A DNA stretch of 64,000 nucleotides, taken from positions 1 to 64,000 of the forward strand of contig JADZDN010000193.1 of assembly GCA_020851015.1 (NCBI GenBank). Reading direction: 5' to 3'. This DNA is from Alphaproteobacteria bacterium (lineage in GTDB: Bacteria; Pseudomonadota; Alphaproteobacteria; JAEULC01). The notes under the pieces were generated by a model, which did not search any database, had not been told where the DNA came from, and was given only the letters and a program-made list of their open reading frames with translations. This document shows, one piece after another, positions 25,848 to 34,164 of this stretch (the stretch's first letter is position 1; each line of letters starts with the position of its first letter). The translations under genes were made by a program, and so were the position numbers.

Positions 25848-26777
25848 TCAATCGCGGGCAAGAATGCTCCCCTTCCACTGACCGCTCTCGGCCAGCTGGC
25901 GGATCACGCCACGGATGGTTCGCATGAAAGCGTCCAGCAATTCCGAGCGCGCCGCTTGCGCGCCCGCCATCAGCGTGAGCGTCCAGAAGGCGCGCGGGCG
26001 GAACGGCCGTGCTTCCAGCTCGCCAAGCCGCAGTTCCGGCTGGCTGCCGGCCCGCGTCAGCAGCGTGAACCCTGTTCCCTGGCGCAGTAAGGCGCGCGTA
26101 ATGAAGTGGTCGTCCACCTGCACCTTCAACTGCAGTTCCAGCCGCTTGTCGGCGGCCCAACGGTCGAGCATTCGCCGAGAAGCATTCAGCTCGCCAGGCG
26201 CGATCAGGGGCAGCGTCGAAAGGTCCTCGGGCCGGGCATAGGCGCGGCGAAACGGGAACGCGCCTTTCTTGCCGACCAGGAAGACTTCCTCGTCGAGCAG
26301 CGGGATCATCTGGAAACCCCGTTGCGGCAAAGGGTCATGCGCGCAGGCCACGTCCACGCGACCGCGCACCAGCCACTCGTGGATCGTGCTGCTGAACCCG
26401 CCAACGACATTCACGGTCACGTTAGGATAGTCGGCCCCGAACGCCTCGATCAGCGGCGGAACGAGAATGTGCCCTGCCGCCGGCGGCATGGCGAAGGAGA
26501 TCGTACCCGCCGGGCTGGTCCGGCCGGCACGCACCTCCTGGCGCGCCTGATCGAGCTGGCGCAGAATCGACTGGCCGCGCGACAGCAGGGTCCTGCCCGA
26601 CTCCGTCAAGCTGACGCCGTGGCCGTGCCGTTTGAAGAGGGGCGTGCCGAGTTCATCTTCGAGCTTGCGGATCGCGCGGCTGATCGCGGGTTGCGAGATG
26701 TGCAGCAGCTCGGACCCGCGGCTGTAGCTGCCGCAACTTGCCACGGTCTGAAAATAGCGCAGCGTCCTAAGGTCCAT
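25848..26777 (-). CDS. LysR-family transcriptional regulator
   Basis: A 309-residue LysR protein: MDLRTLRYFQTVASCGSYSR start, helix-turn-helix in ELLHISQPAISRAIRKLE (about 23-40), then an effector-binding domain. It lies immediately downstream of the second MmgE/PrpD gene on the same strand (77-base gap) and faces the acyl-CoA synthetase gene. LysR genes often sit beside their targets, so control of the MmgE/PrpD gene or of the acyl-CoA genes is plausible but unproven. Confidence 0.93.
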   Translation of the reverse strand: MDLRTLRYFQTVASCGSYSRGSELLHISQPAISRAIRKLEDELGTPLFKRHGHGVSLTESGRTLLSRGQSILRQLDQARQEVRAGRTSPAGTISFAMPPAAGHILVPPLIEAFGADYPNVTVNVVGGFSSTIHEWLVRGRVDVACAHDPLPQRGFQMIPLLDEEVFLVGKKGAFPFRRAYARPEDLSTLPLIAPGELNASRRMLDRWAADKRLELQLKVQVDDHFITRALLRQGTGFTLLTRAGSQPELRLGELEARPFRPRAFWTLTLMAGAQAARSELLDAFMRTIRGVIRQLAESGQWKGSILARD

Positions 26778-26854
26778 GACGGCAGCTCAATTCGCGGCAG
26801 CGCGCGGATTCAATCGTCCGCGCAGGGCCGCGCGTGGGCATGCGCCGCGCCCGC

Positions 26855-28207
26855 TCAAAATTCCAGCAGGTCGGCGGGCGTGTTCTGGCGCTCCAATCCT
26901 TGCAGCCGGTCGAACGCGCGCGCCTTTGCCGTTTGCAGAAACTCCTCCCCCAGGCAATCCGCGAACTTGGTCCACAGCTCGTCGCGATTGAGCGGGCGGA
27001 CATGGCTGCCCTTGGCGTGGACGATGCGCTCGCTGGTCAGCACTCTTCCGCTCGCCGTCCGGATGGCGACCGTTTCGAACGGCGCGAACGCGGATCCATC
27101 CATCGTTTCATCGGTCACCTCGCACGAAACGCGCGAAAACAGGTTCTGGATCTCGGGCGCGCGCACGAAGCGGTCGTCAAGCTGGGTCAGGCCCACCGTG
27201 CGGGCGACGATGGAGGCCGCCATCGCGAACTCCATGCTGAACTTGGCCTCCAGGGCGTTCTGGGGCCGCGGGTTGCGCAGCATGACCATCTGGGTGCGGC
27301 CGGTCGCGACCGAGACGTGGTCGACATCGCCGGGCTTGAGATCGTGCCGCGACACCAGGTCGATGGCCGCGTCGATCGCGCGATGGGTCGCATAGCATAG
27401 GGGGTAGCGCTTGACGTTCAGACCCTGCCGAACGATGTGCCACTCCTTCCGGGACGAAATAAAGGGTCGGGCGCGGTCGGCCTGGCCGGTGGGCGAGAGG
27501 GCGGCCAGGAAACCCGAGGGATGCTCGAGCGCATCGAGCGAGGCCGTCAGCCCCGCGGCGGCCAGGCGGGCGGCAACGACCCCCGATTGCGCCGCGCGGC
27601 CGACCTGGAACGACTTGGTCAACGATCCGAAATTCGCCACCAGGCCGCTGGCCAGCGACGCGGCGATCGCCATCGCGGTTGCCGTCTGGGATGCATCGAG
27701 TCGGCGCAAGCGCGCACAGGCCGCCGCCGCGGCGACCGCGCCGCGCACCGTGGTCGGATGCCAGCCCTTCTGATGCAGCGGCACCGGTTCGCGCACCAGC
27801 AGCTCGGCCCAAACCTCGTAACCCGCGACATAGGCCACCAGCAGCTCCGCGCCGCTCGCGCCGCAGGCATGGCCCTCGGCAAGGATCGCGGGCACCAGCA
27901 CGGCGCTGGGGTGCCCGTCGAGCGTCACGTCGTCGAAGTCGAGCACATGCGCCGCCATGCCGTTGACCAGCGCGGCGTCCTCGACATTGCGCAGCTCCTT
28001 CGACGGCAGCAAAGGGGCAAGCGACGCGTGGTCGCGGCTGGACAGCGCGCGGTCGACCAATGCCACGGCGGGGTCGCGGGCGCCCGCCACCATGACGCCG
28101 AAGCAGTCCGTGAAGCCTGTCTTGGCAACCGCCAGACCTTCCGGCGGGATTGCCGGCAGGGTCAGCTCCGAAACGAACCGGCCGAGATCAGCGGTCAAGG
28201 CGGCCAT
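26855..28207 (-). CDS. MmgE/PrpD family protein
   Basis: A 450-residue paralogue of the 6627-8003 protein with the family landmarks LDFDDVTLDGHPSAVLVPAIL and GWHPTTVRGAVAAAA. Members dehydrate or decarboxylate small polycarboxylates (2-methylcitrate, cis-aconitate); the substrate here is unknown. ATG at 28207 is preferred over GTG at 28213 because AGGAG lies 7 bases before it. It is divergent from the MFS transporter, and a LacI-type operator (28288-28300) lies about 80 bases from its start. In several pseudomonads a PrpD homologue belongs to the itaconate cluster together with CaiB, MaoC and CitE types; here those are 11 kb away. Confidence 0.9.
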   Translation of the reverse strand: MAALTADLGRFVSELTLPAIPPEGLAVAKTGFTDCFGVMVAGARDPAVALVDRALSSRDHASLAPLLPSKELRNVEDAALVNGMAAHVLDFDDVTLDGHPSAVLVPAILAEGHACGASGAELLVAYVAGYEVWAELLVREPVPLHQKGWHPTTVRGAVAAAAACARLRRLDASQTATAMAIAASLASGLVANFGSLTKSFQVGRAAQSGVVAARLAAAGLTASLDALEHPSGFLAALSPTGQADRARPFISSRKEWHIVRQGLNVKRYPLCYATHRAIDAAIDLVSRHDLKPGDVDHVSVATGRTQMVMLRNPRPQNALEAKFSMEFAMAASIVARTVGLTQLDDRFVRAPEIQNLFSRVSCEVTDETMDGSAFAPFETVAIRTASGRVLTSERIVHAKGSHVRPLNRDELWTKFADCLGEEFLQTAKARAFDRLQGLERQNTPADLLEF

Positions 28208-28286
28208 CGGCACTCTCCTCTCGGGGCATTGCGGCGGGTGAATGCCCTGGCAAATCGCGGCGAGGTGCCGCTAATCTGACGCGGCC

Positions 28287-29531
28287 ATGAAACGTTTTCA
28301 ACCCGTATCGCTGGCCCCGGCGGAGGCGGAATCGTCCATTCGGCACATCCTGCCGATCCTGATCGTCCTTTGCTGCGTCAGCAGCGGCGTTGGCATGGTG
28401 TGGTCGGTGCTCGCGATATACGTCGACAGCCTCGGGATCAGCATGTCCCTCGTTGGCATAATGATGGGCGCGTTCGCGGGCGCACGGTTGTTCGTCAATC
28501 TCCCGGCCAGCCTGCTGGCCATGCGGTTCGGACGGCGGCGGATGATGCTCGCCGGGCTCGCTCTGCTTGCGGCAAGCTCGCTCGCGGCCTTCTACGCGGC
28601 GTCGCCACTGCCGCTCTTCCTGTGCCTTCTGCTGCAGGGCACGGGATCGGCCAGTTTTGCCACGGCGGCACTGATCGCCATCGCGGATCGCGGGCGCCTG
28701 GACACACGGGTACGCGACATGGCGGGCTTCCAGGGCGCGCACTTGATCGGACTTACGATCGGCCCCGCGGTCGGCGGTATTCTGGCCGCGCATCTGGGCT
28801 ATCCAATGACATTCACGGCCCAGGGCCTGATGGCCGTCATTGCCTTGGCGCTGCTGCACGCGATCGGGCCCGACCCGGCGCGGCGCGATGTGGCGGCAAG
28901 GCCGGCATCCAGTCCGGTGTCGGAGGCGAACGGCGGCACCGTGGCGGTTCGTATCGCCGCGCTGGCCGCACTCAGCTATGCGCACTCCTACGTGCGCATC
29001 GGCGTGAATTGGGTGCTGCTGCCCCTGGTCTGCGCCAAATGGGTAGGCATGGATATCGGCCAGGTTGGCGTAGCGTTGATGGTGGGGGCGATCATCAATC
29101 TGGCAATTCTGCCGGGCACCGCGCGGCTGGCCCTGCGTTTGGGCCGGCTGCGCCTGATCACGGTAGCAAGCGTGATTGTCGTGCTCGGCGTCGGCGTGCT
29201 TTCCCAATGCACGTCGGTTGCCGAAGCTTGGCTCGCCGCTTCGCTGCTCGGAATCGGTAGCGGGCTTGCCGTGCCGACGCTGACCGCTCACGTCGCCGAC
29301 ATCACCCCGCCCGCGCGCACCGGGGCCGCGCTGGGGCTGATGCGAACCATGCTGGACCTGGGCATGTGCAGCGCACCCGTGACGATCGGATTTTTGACCG
29401 ACCTGCCGCGGTTCGGCATCGGCGGCGTCTTGCTGCTCTGCGCCGTGCTGCTGGCGGCGGCGAATGCCGCGATGCTGGTGGCACTGCGGCGTCCGGACCG
29501 GCGCGCGCCGGCCCGCGGCCTAGATCAGTAG
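28287..29531 (+). CDS. MFS transporter
   Basis: A 414-residue, strongly hydrophobic protein with about 12 predicted membrane segments and the MFS loop 2-3 motif (FGRRRMMLAGLALLA). It belongs to the broad drug/metabolite MFS group and could take up or export a metabolite of the neighbouring pathways. ATG 28287 begins ATG-AAA-CGT-TTT, so the start codon is embedded in a LacI-type operator, which suggests transcriptional or roadblock control by the LacI regulator at 53968. It converges on RidA with a 7-base overlap of the two coding ends. Confidence 0.9.
   Translation: MKRFQPVSLAPAEAESSIRHILPILIVLCCVSSGVGMVWSVLAIYVDSLGISMSLVGIMMGAFAGARLFVNLPASLLAMRFGRRRMMLAGLALLAASSLAAFYAASPLPLFLCLLLQGTGSASFATAALIAIADRGRLDTRVRDMAGFQGAHLIGLTIGPAVGGILAAHLGYPMTFTAQGLMAVIALALLHAIGPDPARRDVAARPASSPVSEANGGTVAVRIAALAALSYAHSYVRIGVNWVLLPLVCAKWVGMDIGQVGVALMVGAIINLAILPGTARLALRLGRLRLITVASVIVVLGVGVLSQCTSVAEAWLAASLLGIGSGLAVPTLTAHVADITPPARTGAALGLMRTMLDLGMCSAPVTIGFLTDLPRFGIGGVLLLCAVLLAAANAAMLVALRRPDRRAPARGLDQ
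28288..28300. promoter_or_regulatory. LacI-type operator S1, TGAAACGTTTTCA
   Basis: A near-perfect CG-centred palindrome overlapping the MFS start codon and lying 80 bases upstream of the divergent MmgE/PrpD start. It differs from the perfect 12-mer at 33056 only by one inserted T, a spacing variant also seen (mirrored) at 32834. Confidence 0.6.
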
Positions 29532-29935
29532 GTGGCCGGGCCCGACCCGTAGACGGCGATCGCGTCGATCTCGACCCGCAGATTTGGGCTGGCAAAGCCG
29601 CTGACGACATAGGCCGAGCGGGCGGGACGCGGCTCCTTGAAGCGCTGCACGTACACCTTGTTCATGCCTTCGAGCTCGGCGGCGCTGGTGACGAACACGG
29701 TGCAGCGCACCACGCGCTCCAGGCCGAGGCCTTGCGACTTCAGGATTGCCTCGATGTTGTCGATCACCTTGTGGGTTTGTTCCTCGATATCGCCCTTGCC
29801 GACTTCGCCGGTATCGGGATTCCTGGCGGTCTGTCCCGACAGGTACAGCACGTCGCCCGCGCGCGTGGCGGCGGACAACAACTCGACCGCGGGCTTGAAC
29901 TTGCCCGGGCTCCGAATAGCCTTGATTTCCGTCAT
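29525..29935 (-). CDS. RidA family protein (2-iminoacid deaminase-like)
   Basis: A 136-residue RidA/YjgF-fold protein. The conserved Arg that holds the substrate carboxylate is in the RVVRCTVFVT strand and the C-terminal VEIDAIAVYG Glu-containing strand is present. RidA proteins hydrolyse reactive 2-imino acids, released by D-amino-acid dehydrogenases and PLP enzymes, to 2-oxo acids and ammonia. It is the last gene of a minus-strand unit DadA, racemase, racemase, RidA, which fits that chemistry exactly. It follows the second racemase gene by 27 bases. The 3' end overlaps the MFS gene by 7 bases. Confidence 0.92.
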   Translation of the reverse strand: MTEIKAIRSPGKFKPAVELLSAATRAGDVLYLSGQTARNPDTGEVGKGDIEEQTHKVIDNIEAILKSQGLGLERVVRCTVFVTSAAELEGMNKVYVQRFKEPRPARSAYVVSGFASPNLRVEIDAIAVYGSGPATY

Positions 29936-29962
29936 CGCAAGCCTCTGTTGTTCTCGGGAGAC

Positions 29963-30697
29963 CTAGTAGTGACCGGCATATGCGTGACGGTTCGCCGCGT
30001 TGTGGTGATAGTCGATCATGGTCACGAAATCGAAGACCGGCAGCCCGGTCGCATCCTGGACCGCGCGCGCATAGGGCGGCAGCATCGAGCATTCGATCAG
30101 GATTGCGCCCATGTTTGGTTTCGCCGCCACCATCCGCTTGGCGACATCCACCACCTCGGCCTCGACCAGATCGGGGTCGAACTGCGCCGAGCCGCCGGTG
30201 ACGCTGGTGCCAAAGACCGGCTCGTTCTCCAGGCCGTGGATCACCACTTCGCGACCCGGATCGATTCCGGTCATTTCGAGCACCCGGGTGCCCAGCGCGC
30301 GCGAATTGGCGCAGATCACCCCGACCGAACGCGAGGCGTCGATCGTCGCCGACAGGAAGGGAAGCTGCAGCAGGCTGGACAGGTAGACCGGAACGTTGAC
30401 CGACTTGGCCACCAGGTCCTGGTAGTTGACGAAGAACCCGCAGTCGCTGCTGATGCCCTTGACGCCCTGCGCCTCCAGCCACCGCGCCGCTTCGACGATA
30501 TCGTTCTCCAGCGCGGGATCGCCGGCGAACACGCGCTTGGACGTGGCGCCTTCCACGGTACGGAACAGCACCGGATAGTCGTAGCTGGTTGCGTTCCCCA
30601 CGTCCCCCGGCACGAACGGCCCTTTGTAGTCGAGCAGCAGGATGCCGACTGGATAGCCGTAGGCTTCCGTCTTCTTTCGAGTCTTGTAGACCGGCAT
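29963..30697 (-). CDS. Aspartate/glutamate-racemase superfamily protein (second of tandem pair)
   Basis: A 244-residue member of the Asp/Glu racemase superfamily (hydantoin racemase, maleate isomerase, arylmalonate decarboxylase). Two cysteines stand in the expected places: SSDCGFFVNYQ and IECSMLPPYARAVQD, which act as the acid/base pair in racemases. AGAGGAG lies just before the ATG. The protein is a close relative of 30740-31474, 42 bases upstream, presumably a tandem duplication; both keep the Cys pair. The operon context (DadA first, RidA last) suggests interconversion of an amino-acid enantiomer, but a maleate-isomerase-like role cannot be excluded. Confidence 0.88.
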   Translation of the reverse strand: MPVYKTRKKTEAYGYPVGILLLDYKGPFVPGDVGNATSYDYPVLFRTVEGATSKRVFAGDPALENDIVEAARWLEAQGVKGISSDCGFFVNYQDLVAKSVNVPVYLSSLLQLPFLSATIDASRSVGVICANSRALGTRVLEMTGIDPGREVVIHGLENEPVFGTSVTGGSAQFDPDLVEAEVVDVAKRMVAAKPNMGAILIECSMLPPYARAVQDATGLPVFDFVTMIDYHHNAANRHAYAGHY

Positions 30698-30739
30698 GGT
30701 GATCTCCTCTGCGATTGGTGCGTCGCGTCAGGCTGCGTC

Positions 30740-31474
30740 CTAGTAGAACCCCGAGTAGCGCGTGCGGTGCGTCGCCGCCCTGGCATAGTCGATCATCGAG
30801 ATGAAATCGTAAACCGGCACGCCCACCGCGTCCTGCACGGCTTTGGCATAAGGCGGCAGCATCGAGCATTCCAACAGCACCGCGCCCAGGTTCGGGAACT
30901 CGGCGAGCGCCTGGCGGCACACGCCGACGGTCTCGCCGGCGACAAGGTCGGAGTCGAGCGTGCCCTTTTCCTTGAGCACGGCGCTGCGGAACTCGGGCTG
31001 GTCCTGCATGCCTCGGATAACGAGCTGGTTGCCGACAAAAATGCCGGCGCGCGTCAGGAAATCGGGCGTGAGCTTGGTCGAGTCTGCCGTAACCACGGCG
31101 ATCGGCCGCGAGCGGTCGAGCGTTCGCGCGATCAGGGGCAATTGCAGCAGGCTGGACAGGCAGACCGGAACCCGCACGGCGGCGCGCACGGCTTCCTGGT
31201 ACTGCAGCATGAAGCCGCAATCGCTGCTGATCGCGCGGACGCCCTGGGATTCCAGCCAGCGCGCCGCCTCGATGACCTTGGGCGTGAACGCGGGCGCGCC
31301 CGAAAGGCAGGCCTCGGTCGTGAGCCCCGGAACCGTGCGATAGATGACCGGGTACTCGTAGGTGCTGGCGTTGCCGACGTCGCCGGGAACAAAGGGCGCG
31401 CTCGCGTCGAGCAGCAGGATGCCGATGGCTTGGCCATAGGATTCGGCCTGTGGCCTGGTCTTGTGCATCGCCAT
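30740..31474 (-). CDS. Aspartate/glutamate-racemase superfamily protein (first of tandem pair)
   Basis: A 244-residue paralogue of the next gene with the same framework: GILLLDASAPFVPGDVGN, SSDCGFMLQYQ and LECSMLPPYAKAVQD, both cysteines conserved. I place the start at ATG 31474, which has GGGAG 9 bases upstream and gives the same length as the paralogue; a TTG start at 31495 is less likely. Tandem retention of two similar enzymes suggests either two substrates or a heteromer. It lies 25 bases after DadA in the same operon. Function in racemisation of a D/L amino acid is inferred from family and neighbours. Confidence 0.88.
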   Translation of the reverse strand: MAMHKTRPQAESYGQAIGILLLDASAPFVPGDVGNASTYEYPVIYRTVPGLTTEACLSGAPAFTPKVIEAARWLESQGVRAISSDCGFMLQYQEAVRAAVRVPVCLSSLLQLPLIARTLDRSRPIAVVTADSTKLTPDFLTRAGIFVGNQLVIRGMQDQPEFRSAVLKEKGTLDSDLVAGETVGVCRQALAEFPNLGAVLLECSMLPPYAKAVQDAVGVPVYDFISMIDYARAATHRTRYSGFY

Positions 31475-31499
31475 TGGAACAGACTCCCGATCCAACGCC

Positions 31500-32765
31500 C
31501 TACAGTCGAGCGAGCCGATAGGGTCGCATGTCGAAATTGCTCTGCCTTCCGGCTACCAGACCGGCGAGCAGCCGGCCGGTGGTCGGCGCGAAGCTCATCC
31601 CGCGGTGCCCGTGGCCGAACGCATAGTAGACGTTCGAGACGCGGCTCGCGCGATCGATTACCGGCAGGGAGTCCGGCAGCGACGGGCGATTGCCCATCCA
31701 GCGCTCGGCGCCGTCGTATTTCAGGTTCGGCAGGATCAGCCGGGCATTGGCGATCAATCGGTCGGCGCGTTCGAAGTTTGGCGGGCTGCCGAGCCGCGCC
31801 AGTTCCACGGTGCCGGCCAGGCGAATTCCTTCTTCCATCGGGACGATGCCGAAGCCGCGCGAGGGGACCGTCAGCGAGCGGCCCAGCTTGATGCCGCTGC
31901 GCGGCAGCATCACGTGATAGCCCCGCTCGCATTCCAGCGGCACCTTGTCGCCCAACATGGCGCATAGCCGCTTCGACCACGCCCCCGCGGCAACCACGAC
32001 GCCCGCTACCGGAACGCGGCGCCCGTCGTTCAGGCGCACGGCGACGACCTTGCCGTCGGCACGCTCGAAATCGGCGACCTCGCCCGCGACCACCGATCCG
32101 CCTTCCCGGCGCAGAAGCTCCGCGAACGCATCGATCAGCTTTGCCAGATTGCGGATGAACTTGCGCCCTTTCATGATCGCACCGAACCGGAATTTGGACG
32201 AAATTTCGGGCTCCAGCGCGTGCAGGGCCTTGTCATCCAGCAATTCGTACTGCGCGCCGGCGCGTTCGCGCAGATACCCGTACTTGCGCTCCTCCAGATC
32301 GAATTGCTCGCGCGTTTCGAACAGCTTGATGCATTCGGTGTGGTCGAGCAGGTGCTCGGCGGCGGCGGCCTTCAGCATCGGCTCGTAGTCGAAATGGATC
32401 AGGTTGCACATCGCCGCCAGGCCAGCCGACACCGCCTCCATCCGCTCGCGACGGGATTCCGCGGTGAACCGCAACAGCCACGGCGTCAGGCGCGGCAGAT
32501 CCCGCCAGCGGATCGCCAATGGACCAAGCGGATCGAGCAGGTAGCCCGGCACCTTGAGCACGATACCCGGCACGGCCAGCGGAACGATGTCGCCCACCGC
32601 GAACTGGCCGTTATTGCCATAGGATGCGGCGCGTGTCATGTCGCCGGGATCGATAAGCACGACGTCGTGCCCTGCCCGGCGCAGGTTTATCGCACAGCAC
32701 AAGCCAACCAGGCCGCCGCCGGCAATGACGAAGGGCAACTTCCCGGATTCTGTCGGCTTGGCCAT
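31500..32765 (-). CDS. D-amino-acid dehydrogenase-like FAD oxidoreductase (DadA family)
   Basis: A 421-residue flavoprotein of DadA length. The FAD motif is FVIAGGGLVGLCCAINLRRA near the N-terminus, followed by the DadA-typical SYGNNGQFAVGDIVPLAVPG, and the C-terminal YAFGHGHRGMSFAPTTGRLL. DadA oxidises D-amino acids to 2-imino acids and passes electrons to the membrane quinone pool. It is the first gene of a four-gene operon with two racemase-like proteins and RidA, and its promoter region contains a LacI-type operator (32834-32846). It is divergent from the PotDABC-type importer, which may bring in the amino acid. Confidence 0.92.
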   Translation of the reverse strand: MAKPTESGKLPFVIAGGGLVGLCCAINLRRAGHDVVLIDPGDMTRAASYGNNGQFAVGDIVPLAVPGIVLKVPGYLLDPLGPLAIRWRDLPRLTPWLLRFTAESRRERMEAVSAGLAAMCNLIHFDYEPMLKAAAAEHLLDHTECIKLFETREQFDLEERKYGYLRERAGAQYELLDDKALHALEPEISSKFRFGAIMKGRKFIRNLAKLIDAFAELLRREGGSVVAGEVADFERADGKVVAVRLNDGRRVPVAGVVVAAGAWSKRLCAMLGDKVPLECERGYHVMLPRSGIKLGRSLTVPSRGFGIVPMEEGIRLAGTVELARLGSPPNFERADRLIANARLILPNLKYDGAERWMGNRPSLPDSLPVIDRASRVSNVYYAFGHGHRGMSFAPTTGRLLAGLVAGRQSNFDMRPYRLARL

Positions 32766-32833
32766 ACCGGCGTATTCCGCGCGCCGTGGCGGTGCACCCA
32801 GTAGGTGTCGCCCCGACTTTAACCGCGCCCCGT

Positions 32834-32846
32834 TGAAAACGTTTCA
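32834..32846. promoter_or_regulatory. LacI-type operator S2, TGAAAACGTTTCA
   Basis: CG-centred palindrome 69 bases upstream of the DadA start codon. On the minus strand the element overlaps a TTGAAA -35-like hexamer, so bound regulator would compete with RNA polymerase. Confidence 0.65.
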
Positions 32847-33003
32847 ACACTTACCCCTGGCCGCGCGTACCGGTCAAGAGCCGGGGCCGCGCTTGCCGGC
32901 CGCTGAGTGATTTCACCGGTGCCGCGCGCATCGGTCCTGCAATGCGAAAAGGCCGCAAATGGCGGGCCGCTGGATGCTTCCGGCCGATCGGCTTACGCGG
33001 CAC

Positions 33004-33032
33004 TTGCCAGGATCGGGGTTTACATGAAGAAT
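33004..33032 (+). promoter_or_regulatory. Candidate promoter of the ABC importer operon
   Basis: TTGCCA (33004-33009), a 17-base spacer and AAGAAT (33027-33032; four of six consensus positions) would start transcription near 33039, placing operator S3 just downstream of the start point, a repressor-type geometry. Confidence 0.4.
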
Positions 33033-33055
33033 TAATTCCCGTAAGCATGCCGTGG

Positions 33056-33067
33056 TGAAACGTTTCA
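33056..33067. promoter_or_regulatory. LacI-type operator S3, perfect TGAAACGTTTCA
   Basis: A perfect 12-base palindrome 16 bases before the start of the substrate-binding-protein gene. It is identical to S4 at 41226-41237 and is the best consensus for the family of sites in this window. Confidence 0.75.
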
Positions 33068-33083
33068 GGCAATGGGGGTGTCG

Positions 33084-34118
33084 ATGACAAGCAAACGAGT
33101 CATGCTCGCGGCGGGGCTGTGCATGTCCCTTGCCACGGGCGCCCATGCCCAGGATTCGCTGGTGATCAATATGTACACCGGCGTCTGGGGCGCTAGCATG
33201 AAGAAGTGCATCTTCGATCCGTTCCAGGAAGCGAACAAGGTCACGCTTCAACTGGACCAGAAGGTCTCGTCGGTGACCTATACGAGCCTGCGGCAGCAGA
33301 AAGACAATCCGCAGATCGACGTCGCGTGGCTTGACGGCGCCGAGTCGGACCAGTCCTGGGCCGACAGCCTGGTCGATGCGATCGACCCGGCGAAGGTCCC
33401 GAACATGAAGCACGTCGACAAGCGGGCGCTGCACCAGACCGACGGCAAGGTCTACGCGGTCGGCACCGGCTTCTACGCAACCGGCCCGTTCCAGAACACC
33501 AAGGAGGTGAAGAAGAAGATCACCTCGTGGTTCGACCTGTGGGATCCCGCGCTGGCGAACCGCGTCGTCCTGCCGGGCACCGAGCTGAGCAATTTCGCGC
33601 CCATCTTCATCTTCCTCAACAAGCAGCTTGGCGGCGACAACAAGAACTTCGAACCGGCGATCGCGAAGTTCAAGGAATTGAAGGCCCTTTCGTACTACCC
33701 GTCGTCCGGCGTGGTCGCCAGTTCGATCCAATCGGGCGAGGCGCTGGCCGGCGCGCACTATCCGAATGCGATCTGGGCGCTGAATGACCAGAACGTACCG
33801 GTGGAGCCGGTGGTGCCGAAGGAAGGCGTGGTCGCCGGCGACATCCGCGTGCATCTGGTCAAGGGCACCAAGAAAAAGGCGCTGGCCGAGAAGCTGATCG
33901 ACCACGCGCTGAAGGAGGACGTGCTGACCTGCCTCGGCGAGAACCTGTTCATCGGGCCGCCGATCAAGAACCCCAAGCTGAGCGACAAGGCGAAGCAGCG
34001 CATGCCTTGGGGCGCCAACGGCAGCCTGGACAACCTCGTCATGCCCAACTGGAAGGAAGTCGGCGAGCTGAAGCCGATGCTGATCGACCTGTGGAACCGG
34101 CGCGTCGTTCAGAAGTAG
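33084..34118 (+). CDS. ABC transporter substrate-binding protein (PotD/spermidine-putrescine type)
   Basis: A 344-residue periplasmic binding protein. A signal peptide (MTSKRVMLAAGLCMSLATG, cleavage near AHA-QD at residue 19-22) precedes the mature domain beginning DSLVINMYTGVWG. The fold and partner genes are those of the polyamine/opine/iron type 2-domain binding proteins. I favour ATG 33084, five bases after a GGGGG stretch, over ATG 33072, which overlaps the operator region more closely. It is the first gene of an importer operon (SBP, ATPase, two permeases) preceded by LacI operator S3. The ligand is unknown; polyamines, amino-acid derivatives and sugars all occur in this transporter class. 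Confidence 0.9.
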   Translation: MTSKRVMLAAGLCMSLATGAHAQDSLVINMYTGVWGASMKKCIFDPFQEANKVTLQLDQKVSSVTYTSLRQQKDNPQIDVAWLDGAESDQSWADSLVDAIDPAKVPNMKHVDKRALHQTDGKVYAVGTGFYATGPFQNTKEVKKKITSWFDLWDPALANRVVLPGTELSNFAPIFIFLNKQLGGDNKNFEPAIAKFKELKALSYYPSSGVVASSIQSGEALAGAHYPNAIWALNDQNVPVEPVVPKEGVVAGDIRVHLVKGTKKKALAEKLIDHALKEDVLTCLGENLFIGPPIKNPKLSDKAKQRMPWGANGSLDNLVMPNWKEVGELKPMLIDLWNRRVVQK

Positions 34119-34164
34119 ACTACGGCTTCGCTCGTGGTGTGATAGGCGAAGTGGCAATTGCGAG

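Larger units (their letters stand above)
32766..33083. other. Divergent control region between DadA operon and ABC importer (318 bases, no gene)
   Basis: The gap holds two LacI-type operators (S2 at 32834-32846 and S3 at 33056-33067, about 222 bases centre to centre, a distance compatible with DNA looping), a candidate plus-strand promoter (33004-33032) and on the minus side TTGAAA overlapping S2 with a GTTAAA-like -10. The middle is GC-rich and without an evident open frame or strong hairpin. Confidence 0.6.

Noticed and set aside
34126..34151. Hairpin CTTCGC/GCGAAG between the binding protein and the ATPase
   Set aside because: Six-base stem with a 14-base loop is weak and frequent by chance in GC-rich DNA; it was mentioned only as a possible attenuation point, not listed as a feature.
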